A DNA stretch of 64,000 bases from Mactromeris polynyma (Eukaryota > Mollusca > Bivalvia > Venerida > Mactridae), in the NCBI GenBank assembly GCA_032209605.1, contig JASFXZ010000007.1:23434264-23498263 (forward strand). The letters run 5' to 3'. This document shows, piece after piece, positions 43,201 to 55,200 of this stretch; position 1 is the stretch's first letter; each line of letters opens with the position of its first letter. A program made the translations under genes and the position numbers. The notes beneath the pieces are model-generated. The model had not been told where the DNA came from, did not search any database, and was given only the letters and a program-made list of their open reading frames with translations.

Positions 43201-46200
43201 AATCAGGCTATTTTACCGGTTTTGACTGTAAGTAATATGAAAAAAAAATATTTTTTCAATCAGTTTTACATTGCAATGGCTCTAGTTAGAAATGTTTTAG
43301 CCAATGTAACAACAATACTGGAAAATGCCTATTCAAACATTGTATTAAATTTGGGGAAGATGGTGATGTTTTACTTATTAACTGAATTTGATAAAAAGGA
43401 CAGTTTATTGTAAAAATGTAGGAGTAAAGAAATAAATAGGAAACAAAAATAGGATGTTACTATTGAACCTGGATGGTATTTGGTGTATTGGACGTAAAAA
43501 TATTGGTTAATATATATATAGTAAATTATAGTAAATTACACCGACATTCAATTATGACTGATTCACAGGAAGTTTTTATCACAGGAGGCGTTTGGAATGT
43601 AATAGTCTTCATTAGAAGTGTGTTAATAAAAATATGTTTTAGTCAAACCAAGGAGCAGATACTGGTAAAAAAAGTAACATATACCGTCTTCATAGTTTTC
43701 TGTAAAAGCAACTATCTATGTTAAAGCCACATTGTCAAACATAGGGTAACACTTAGGCAAGTATAACTAATGTAAGCAACTTGTTGTACAGAGAGTAAAG
43801 GCTATCAGCCATATAAACAATAGATCCATACTCATTGAAAGGATGAATTTCAAACTCACAAAAAAAAAAAATTGCTATTTCAAAAAAAAACATTTCTGTA
43901 ATGTTTTATGAATGATTCATCTTTAAAATACCTGACAGTCCATTTAATGCAGTTTAGATATAAACATGAATGTTGCTTAGACAACTTCCCTACTATTCCA
44001 GTAGGAAGCACAATGGATCAGCTTTGACAGAACAATGTTAAGACTGAAATATCAGAATTCAGATCGAAAAAACTCTCTTTGATCTCTCTGTACAGAAGCA
44101 TAGCAACTAATTCTACATCTAATTCATTGTTTGAAGTTCTCAACTAATGCAAGCTGGGCATTTAAGCTATACGTTCTAGAAATATACAGTATTCTATTCT
44201 ATAAAATAAGTACTGTTTTTATAGTCTAATACAAACTCAAATGTCTACTCTACACTGAAAGCCAATGTTGTCTAAGTTCTAGAAAGCAAACAAATACAAA
44301 TGCTGGTGTACATAAACAAAGGTACAAACAAGTGAACATATGTGTGGCTTAAAATGAGCAATATGTTCACAAACCTGGATGAAATCACTGTATGAATTAC
44401 ATTTACCCGCTTGATATTTTAAAGAGCAATTACATAAGCGAAACCTCAATCATAAGTTATCATAGAATAACAATCTGTATGGAATTGAAGAGCATATCTA
44501 CACCTTTGTGTTCACCTTTCATTTCCAGCCAATTAAATCTCCCTACATGAACGTGATATTTTATTTCCTTGTAAACATTTCTACATAACAGTGAATAGAA
44601 CGCAATGCTCAACATCAGGTTACCTGTGGAATTAATAAACTACTTAGGTTCATTGTATCAAATTAAGAATTAACATCCAGCGAGACATTTTTTGTTTCTC
44701 GATAGAAGATATGGTATAACTACTTAACAAGAACTTACCATCAGTTTGACCGACCATATGACTTCTGGGGCTGGCTCACCCATAAACTGTCCAGCAATAT
44801 TGAAGGATTGACCGACCTTGATACGTACAGACTTCAGATCATTCTTGTTGGTAATTCTTGGTTTTACTGAAATATAAACGACATAATTATTTCATTATCA
44901 AGTTTCCTGAAGAAATGAAACATACTTGAAATGTGTGATCAGCATCACGATACATGCACCAGGACCATCAGAGAGCCTTATTGTCCATCTTTCATTATAG
45001 AGGGAGGCATGGTTAGTAATGGTCAAACGCTGGACTCCCGATCAAAGGTAGTGGATAAAAGTCTTCAGAAATCCAAGAGTTAGGAGCAAGTACAGGAGAG
45101 TAACCCAGGAAACTGTTATCCAGCGGCAGCACCAGTTATATAAAACAGTTTTACTTGTTTCACAATTGATGTGAAATAGTTTAAATTTGAAAGTTTAAAC
45201 TTTAAGTTATATTTGTCTTAAATGTTTGGCCAAATACAAACTGGTACCATCCGATACTTTATCATAAAATACCAATCTTAAATGCTTGATATATTTACTC
45301 AACTTAGTGTTTTAAAATAATACTGGCATTGATAACACATTCTTGGAGATATTACTGGACTATTATATTTTTTTCATATTATCAACATTACCTTTTCTGG
45401 CTTTAGTCTTCACTGGTGGTGAGACCATGCTTGGATCAGAGTTACCTGCCTTGTTATGGGCAATAACTCTGAATTCATAATCCTTGCCTTCAACCAAACC
45501 CTCCACAGTTCCAGCGACAGAATCACCAGGAACCTCAGTACCCTAAAATGTAACGGTTGTATGTCAATAAGTTTCACTGTTAACATACACAGAATATGTC
45601 AACCAATACATTCACCAGTGTTTGATAGAGTAACAGATTGTAAAACCCCCTTTATCATATAGAATACAACGTTCTTGTTAAGCATTGTTTTTTCATGTTA
45701 ATATTATAAACAAAATATTTCATACCCTATTGCCTTTAGGGAAAAACCAAGTCCCTTAAATTCATGAATGTTAACACACAATCCATTAACATTTGGTACC
45801 ATATCACAAAATTTGTCAATGTTCGAATGATTAACACAGAGTCCCCTAACACTGGTACATTGACACCATAAACTATTGATAGCCAATTAAAACAGATGCG
45901 TTAGAATTAAATCTAGTTTTTGAAGAAGTATTCATACAAGGAAAAATGGACATTCTAAAGATCTTCAATTTTAAAATCAGAATTTAAACACCATCAAAGT
46001 TTGCATCTTTAAAGAATTCTTTCACTTACAGGTTTCCAGTTATCAGTGCCTTTCTCTCTGTATTCAATGATGTATTTATCAACAGGAGCACCATTATCTT
46101 TCTCTGGTGGTGTCCAGCCGACTTCCACGTAGTCTTTGTCATAATCCACAATCTTAGGGTTGCCTGGAGCATCTGCAGGGTCTGAAATGTAAAGACATAA

Positions 46201-49200
46201 AAAAGGTTTACACAACAGCCTAAATCATGCATTAATTGTTATTGATTAACTGAGACTGAAAAACGCAGGAGCAACAATGAGCAATATGTGAATACAAAAC
46301 TCTGAGCCTTCAAGTATTGATAACGAGTGTATACTTGAAATGAGCAAGAAAACACTGAAGAACAGGCATCATAAAAATAAATGCCAAAAGTGTAGATAAA
46401 GAACCAAGAAATTAATATTAAGATTTCAAGTAAAGGTTTTACAAAAATGTGAAAAATGTCATTTTTTCAATGCATATACATCCAAAAAGTTCCAAAGTAA
46501 GACAGAGCAGAATGAGCCATATTGGTTAAGGAATAGAGCGCCTGACTCCTGATTCCAAGGTCGAGGGTTTGAATCCAGCACTGGGCGAGGCTGAACTGCA
46601 AACTTCACAAGCACGAATACTAGATAATAACCAAGTAAGTCTTCAAGGGTGATTATGACAATTTGTCAACTTGTTTCACAATCCATGTAAAATAAATCAT
46701 ATAAAACTAAAACAAACATACCCCAGGGATCCTTGGCAAGAACCTCATCATCGGCTTCCAACCAGGGACCTTGACCTTGGTCGTTGACAGCAGCAACTCT
46801 GAACATGTAACGGTTTCCTTGCTTCAAGTCAGCGACGTCAATTTCAATATCATCAGTATCACAAACCTGTACAAGAATATCAGCTATATTATATGGGAAT
46901 CATATACAATTACAATTTTCCACGCATTAACAAAGCGTGTAGACACTGAACAGGGAAACACACATTGTTCACTTCAAACAATAGCAAAGTAGAGTGAAAT
47001 AAGCAAAATGTTATTAAATTAAATTCTTATTTAAAATATCAGACCTTAAAACTTAAAAGAGAGACTTACTATTTCAATTTAATGACCGTGAAAGCTAATC
47101 ATGTAAGAACTATGTAATAGTCACTGTTCGATTGAACAATTTGTGGAGCATAATGCCACAGTACAGAGAGCATGATGCTGACATCACAGAACTAAAACAT
47201 GTACAGACAAGTGTCTAGAGCATATCTAGTGGAAGGTAGATAAATCTACACATATATCGTAAAACCTCACTTAAAGACTACCTCAATAATAAGACCACCT
47301 CAAAATCAAAAACACACTTTTTAAGTCCATTTTCATTGTTTTACTCTTTAAATTTCACCCTCAATATTACGACCATCTCAATATTAAGACCAGTTTTCAA
47401 GGATTCCAAGGGTGGTCTTATTATTAAGGTTTCACTGTACCTTCTTCCAATCTTTGCCAGCTTCCTTCATCTCAACAACATAATGTTTGATAGGACTTCC
47501 TCCATCATCGGCAGGGCGATCCCAAAGCAGAGCAGCGCGATCAGCAAACACATCAACAATATCAAGAGGACCTTTAGGTTTTCCAGGCGTATCTAACAAC
47601 AAGTAATAAAATATTAACCAAGAGTGCAAAATGGTAAATAACTACAGGTAATAAAGCACTGAGCTTTAAATCAAACTCCTAAGCAATAATGCATGCCATT
47701 GAGTCAAATTTCATGTAAGTACATGTATATTTCATGTTTGCCTTCACAGGAAATATTTGACATATTGACCACGATAAAACATACTAATTGCTTTCAACTT
47801 CAAATGCGAAATTTTGCATTGTAAATAACAGTTCTACAAAATCGAACAATTTAACAAACAAAAACTGAAGTTCAACAGAGTTGCAAAGTTTTAAGAAGGA
47901 GGTGTCTAAGGCTGGAGAGCCAGACAACTGAGCAGGAGATTGTGGGTTCAAGTTCTGGCATTGGCTATATTCTCCCACAGTTTTCACAGTCCCCCAAGCA
48001 GGCATGAGTTCAGGTAAGAAACTCTGGAAGCAGTCATTGAGAATGACTAATACAAGTTGTAAGAAATTGTCTCAATTATTCAGGCTTCAAAATAATCTGC
48101 AAGAAAAAACAAGATACGAAGCATAAAACCAGCGCTAGCCTTACCTAAGACAATGACATTGACTGGTACTTTCTCTGTACCAACTTCGTTTGCCAGTGTG
48201 ACAACATATTCACCACTATCTCCTCTTTCCACACTAGGCACACAAAGGTGAGTGGATTTATCTTTTGTCTCGATATCAGTATCTCTGTCTGACAATGCCT
48301 GGTCATCCTTGGCCCACTCAGCTGTAGGTTTTGGTGTTCCTGTGGAAAAAAATAAATCATCTTAAGGCACTGTCTTATGTATGTGGCGTTCCCTGAAGCA
48401 ACTTATTCCTTCTCTTTTATATCCTAACAACCTTGTACATGTTATCATATTCAGTAATTCACCTCTGATATTCACTTTAGAATTGCCTTACTGAGATGAT
48501 TGCTGCTATTATGCATGAAAAATCATTTTCACTGATTTAAATGTATTTACAATTTATGATATATATATAAAATACTCTCTTGTAACATTTTCAGGAAATT
48601 CATTTAGAAAATGCATGACTTCGAGCATCGAGCTATCACTGAAGGAGATTATTATTCCCACAACACCGGTTTGTCTGACATATTTTTTAGAAAATCAAAG
48701 ATGGCCGCCAGTCAGCCATCTTGAATGTGATCAAAGAAATTCCAACACACACTACAACTCATCTGGTAGATGGTTTAAGTGAAGTGTCAGCAAAAAGTGT
48801 ACAAGACGTTCACTCCATAAGTCTTTGTAACAGAGTAACTCCAGTAAACCCCTTCAAACTTTGATTGGTGTGGTACCATAATTCATTATCCATGCATAAA
48901 GTCACCAGCAAATATCGTAAAATTTTCCAAATCTTTTCTTCTCTATAGTGAAATACAGTTGATTTCAAAGATCAGTAATTCTAAAATCATTTGAAAAACG
49001 TTATTTTGTACCAGAAATGTCAATCCTGTGAAATTTGGAATTGAGTGTATAAGGGGAGATAATTAGAAAACTAAACTAACCGACAAAGGGTATATCCAGT
49101 TGTAGTTTCTCTCCCTTCTTTAGGATGACTTCCTTAGGTACACGACTGAAGTCAACCTTAGGAGGCTTGGGTACTGAAATAATATGCAACAGTATTACAC

Positions 49201-52200
49201 CCAGGAAATGTCTCTGCTCCAAGTTTGATGTACAATGAAAACATGTAACAGTCAATAAGGAAAACAATAAATCAGTCAGCTTCAAAAGATGCTAAATAAA
49301 TTGTAATCACGGAAGGTAAGTCAAGCTATAATAAAGTAGTGAATGAATTTGAGCCCTTCATACAGAAATAAATAGCAAGAGTACATGTACGTATGTCATT
49401 CTATGAATATATAATTACAAGTAACACCAGACCATTTCTCCTCAATCACAAGTTTAAACGGTAAAATAATGTTCTAAAACACATGACTATCTGACACATC
49501 TTAGGTTTAATAGCCATTTATAAATTTACAAATAAATAACAAGTTTACTGAAGATAAATCAACAGACAAAACACAGGTATATATGGGTAGAGTGCCAGAC
49601 GTCTGACCTTGAGGTCATAGGTTTGAATCTCTTGATGGACGAGATTCTTCCACAGTCTTCATATTCACTGCATAAGCTGCAGGAACTTGTTAGTAAACCC
49701 ACCCAGGGAGCAGACATCTCAAGTGACTAATATCAGTTGAAAGAACTTCTTTCACAGTTAATGTAAAATATATATAATGAGAACTGACTGATATACTTAC
49801 ATTCTTCAATCTGGACCTTACATTTGGTGGTACGTTCTCCCACCTGACAAGCAAATTCTCCCGCGTCAGCTTCTGTAAGGTTCTTCACCATCAGTTTCAT
49901 AACCTCACCTTTCTTCGAAATTTCAAAACGGCTGAAAACATAAGTTCACAAGATTTCAATATTTCTGAGTGGGATGCCCTCAACCTACACATACACCTGG
50001 ATGAGGAAATTAAATCTTCTTTCCCTTCCACCAAAACATAAAAGTTCTACAGTTGCATTATAAGTGAGCAAGCCATGTTTACTGTTAAGGTAAAATTGTG
50101 ACGTTTTAATTCTTGAAATGAAGGTTTTTGAGCATAACTGTAATATATGTGTAAAATACACCAGGCAAAAGGTGTGTCATAAAAAAATAAGATTATTATT
50201 ATACATGTATACATTTCGTTTTAACAAATTAATAAGGAACTAAACAATGAAGCTTTCTTTGGCCACAAAATATTTGTGAGATTGGCAAAAACACAAGAAC
50301 TCAATAATGTATGTATTTTGTATACCCAAGAACAAATGAAATACTGACTGAATTGTACAAGGAAGGCTTACCAACCAGACAATCAGAAGTCTATGATTAC
50401 ATAAGGATTAGTCTGAATACAATTTTTTACATTAAACATGATAAACTACTTCCAACACATCTGACGGAGACAAAAACAAACTTCAAACTTCCATCGCAGT
50501 CAACATGCAGAAACAGTAGCTAGTATGAAAGCTGTTGTTTTTAATTTCACAATAAAAGCTTAGATCAGAGTAACTTACGAGTCATCTTTGTCGATTGGTT
50601 TTCCATCTTTCAGCCATTTAACAGGGGCACTATTAGGGTTTGAAGCTTTACAATCCAACATCAACGTTCCTCGTTCTTTCTCCTTCTTGTTCTCTAATTT
50701 CTTGAAGAATTTGATGTCAGCTATAAACAAATAAATATCCATCTTTCAAGTTTCTATTGTTATTAAGAATAAGGAAATGCTATACGAGTTCTCAAGTCAA
50801 CAATCTCGACCTCACATTATCAAATAAAAGTTAACATTTCTAGTGGAAAGTTTGGAAGATTTCAAACAGACGGACGGCGACTAAATGTGTGACCATTCTA
50901 TACGCATGTATCTAGTTGAGCTTGTGATCTGTTTCTTGTAATGATCGATAAAAATATTTTTTATTACCTATTCAATGTAATACTTTGGACATTTTGTGAT
51001 GATTTAAACTGTGATTTTAAATGCTATAATATATAACTTTAATACAGTAATCTATGCATGTACATCAATAAATCTGTTGAGTTCTTGCAGGATATTTTTG
51101 GAAACATTTTTTCATTATTTACTTAATATTACTGCTATTGTCTCATGAGGCTCTTTACGAGGGTACATGTAATTTGTCCATGCTAACCCAACCCCATCAG
51201 ATACTGTCACTTTCCACTCAACAACTATCCTTTTTCCTAATTGTCTTGAATTGCATTGTAGACGATTTAAGGTATTCATCAGAGACAAAATTTGTGGTAT
51301 AAATATTGTCAACAAACAAACTTTGGTACCAAGTGTTGAAGAACATGCGATCATGTTTTCTTATATAATATCTCATGTGACAGAACTGTGACTTACGTTC
51401 AACGAAAAGTTGTGCCATTGTTTCTTTGCTCTGCATTCTACATTTGTATTTGCCTTCATCACGACTACTGCAATTCTTGATCTGTAGACGACGCTTGTGT
51501 CCGTCCTTCACAAACTCATATTTACCGCCAGCCTTTAATTCCTGTAGAACATTGATTGAACATAATGTTTTAGTACCTTTCTAGAAGGATCACATACAAA
51601 CAGTCATACACCTATCAGGTATATCGAAGTATGTACAGTTACATTTTTTGTCCAACTTTGGTCTGTAAGTTCGATCGTGCAGTCATAACCGATAACAGAC
51701 ATTAGAAATAGGACAATAAATTAAACAATTAAAACAAAATATACTTCATTTCTAAAGATAATACATCTTTAAAATTAAATATAATTTAATAAACACACTT
51801 TCATGTTTGCATTACAATGAAATCTGGAAAAAATATATATTACAGCTACATGTTCTTAATACTCACAAAAATTACCGGTGTGCAAGTCTTATAGTAAAAT
51901 AAATGTCATGTAACTAATATTTTTCTCATTATTTGGCTACTTTGAAGTTTAAACTAGGGAACAGAATAAACATTCATCAAAGTGGTAAAATATTTTTTGC
52001 CATATTTTTCTAATTTGATTATCTTATTTGTAACTATATTGTCAAACAGATGATTTACTTCAATTTTCTTAAGTATATGGTTATCATATCGGAAATCTTT
52101 TACTGTAATGAACATGAAAATGAATATAGCAGCAAAATATATAAATTATGTACTGCTAATGCTGTAAATGAACTTATAAGAAGTACATATGTTTATGATA

Positions 52201-55200
52201 TAAATGTTCTGTTCAACAAATATCCATTTAGAACGATAATTCATGATTTCTTATGCTAGCAAACTAAGCACAGAAACTCTTCTGAACCCATTTTAGCAAC
52301 ACATAAATATTATGAAATACATTATAACAGAAAAACTTAACAGATAAAATGATATCAATACAGTGTACAGATAATTCGTGGAAGGCATATTATTAAGTGC
52401 TGAAAATAATTGAACTTGTGTTAGTAACTTGCAAATTTGCTGAAATATTATATATTAATTTAAATATAACATATGTTTTGACAAAGAGATTTTGTCAGTA
52501 ATGAAGATGAAAAGGGTTAGGAGATGACAGAAACTAAAATAAACTGTACCAAGCATGTAACTTCAAAGTTGATATAAATATATATAACCAGAGTCTGTGA
52601 TGTAAAGTATTAAACATTGTAAATCAATATATCACCATCTAAAACCCAAAAACTCGCCATACTTATGTTCCAAATATTCGCTTCAAATTTGAATGTAACA
52701 ATGTTTAGTTTAAACTTAATCATTTTATATCAATTGTGAAACAAATCATTCAAACTTCTATCAATCACTCCTGATGACTGTTTCCTGGGTTACAAACCAG
52801 TATTTGTGCTTATTTCTGGGATTGTAAAGTCCAAAACCTCGCCCGAGGCAGGATTTAAACTCATGACCCATAGATCAGGAATCATATGCTCCTTCACTCA
52901 ACCACTATTCCCCCCAGCCAGTCGGGGCTCCAGAAATCCACTAGCCCAACATCCCGGACATGTCTAATTGCTGATTCGGGCTACCAACAGTTGGACTTAG
53001 CTCTGACCAGTACTGTATATGCACAAAGATGTATAAAGTAAACAACAAGGCTGGAGGCCTCACATAAGTCTCTAGTCTTGAAATTTAGCAAGAAGAGCAA
53101 TAGGCAATAAAAAGGTCAGTCCCATTTTGCCTGCCAAGCAGATCCCTCCAATCCCCTAAACATTTGAACCACAATTTTAGGATCTAAAGTTCAGTTTTGA
53201 AAGAAGTCCCGACCTGCAGTTTATTGTAAGGAGAATCGCAGACTCTGTTGAACATCAAACAAGTAGCAATGTCACTGTTTGTACAACGTGGCAGCAGCCT
53301 TATGAAGCAGTTTATACATGCGATAGCGGCGCATCAATAGCAATTATACATGCTAGATAATACCATATTTCAAACCTAACTATTCCTGGTAAGCTGAACA
53401 ATATGATAACATCTATAGAAATATCTCCCAAGCAAATTAGTTCAGCTCATTTGCACCAATATAGAACAGATCAGATGAGATCAGGAAATCAAAGTTTACT
53501 GTTATACACGTATACAGTGAAGTTCGGTCGGACTTCTAATCCTGTCTGTGTTGCAATGCCATTCAAACCAAGATCTTAACGATATATTTTTGTTTATACT
53601 CCAAGACAAGCAGTGAAAAAAATACTTATGGCAATCTGAAGTAAACTTGATCATATCAACAAGAACTAAATCGGCATCACACGATCTACCCAATTTGTAT
53701 ATCAACACTCAATGTTTTAAACAAGCATGAAGCTTTTAATAAGTCATCTCAAGTCAGATCAGTGTTTATTTTAGCAACACGAATGCACCAAAAGTCTTAG
53801 ATATTTAAAAATATGAGGGTAATCAGAGAATTTCATTACATGAAGTACGGGGACTGTTAACTGAACCGTAGCTGACTTGAAACAACTCAAGCGCAGTAAG
53901 CCAAATCACACAGAAAACGTCCATCAAAATTCAAGGGTTAGCGCAAGACTATCCTAACTCCTATGTGTTTATATAGGAGTTAGTACAGTCTTGCACTGAA
54001 TCATCGAAATGTTCTACAAACTATAAACTCGCAACATTGGAAGAAAAAACCTAAGTTTCACTTTGGATGTATGATCATGACTTGAATGAAATGTTCGCAA
54101 GGGCAAGAATTATAAATGTCTCATAGCAGTAGATACGTTTGTTTTTATCCTATTGATCTTTTTTATGCTGGCTACATTAGAATGTATTAACATGATTACA
54201 AGTTGGAAGAAATAACTAAAACTTCGGAAAGTAACAATAAAGGCAGCAAGATAACGAGGTACATCAATTGGAGACAAATACCACTGTAACAGTATAACTA
54301 TTGGGTTCGAACAGTTTAACTCTTGGGTTCGAAGTTGCATCCGTATAATGGATAGTTTGAAAAAATAATAAATGAAAAATTTGAGGAGAAAAATGAAGAT
54401 AACGTACAAGGATTGTATGTACATATAATGTTATTTTACAGAATGGTTTTATCATGACCATGATATTTCATGATATTTACCGTGAAATTTCCATCTTCCT
54501 ATATAAGCAATGGAGGGAGAAAAAAGCAAATATATGTCATTAGTACAATATACAATATATCATACAATGTGAGATCATTGTTGTTATACTATAATAAGCA
54601 ATATGGTAACAATACATAGACCATATGAAGGCATGGTTCTACAGTTTGACTACAGTCTGACTTGCTATAAAGAATACTTGTAAAACAAAAGCCTTGCAAT
54701 ATTGTGTAAATACACAAAGTTTTGGTACATCCCTCAATATACATGCATGTCCAGTCAGACAATTAAGCTACTAATTGGTTCCAGTTAACAGAAGTCACCA
54801 ATCATAGACCTCTCTTTTCATATAAAAGATTTCAATGTTAGACCATTCAGTCAGGTCTATTTTAACAGAATGTTTTCAATTGGCTTATCGCAAAGAAAAC
54901 AGCCAATCAGAAATAAAGACACAAAATTGTCAGGTTTTCAAATGCTTGATCAGCAAAGTTCCAATTAAAAACTAGTCAACCAAGACAAAAGTATTATTTT
55001 ATTTTTTAAACAAATCTAGGAACTAAATAAAAAAAACATCGGAACCAGTAGTAAAAGTGTCTGTTTGGACAAGCTGAGGCCAAATACAAAACAGTTCAGC
55101 ATAAATTACCAGGGAGTTTGGCATTTGTCAAATTTCAAGGTCTATAAAACCCATCTACTCATATATTCTCTAATACTTCACATCTCACTATACTCAGGAT

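Larger units (their letters stand above)
39703..44738 (-). other. 5.0-kb twitchin intron
   Basis: Lies inside Ig domain e. It contains the candidate microexon at 42163-42186, repeat family copies at 41665-42040 and 40800-40920, and long AT-rich stretches with open frames that lack coding character. Confidence 0.8.

Noticed and set aside
43217..43225. Nine-base candidate exon (SKP) with a strong pyrimidine tract, phase 0
   Set aside because: So short that chance AG and GT spacing explains it; kept only as a note for RNA-seq checking next to the 24-nt candidate.
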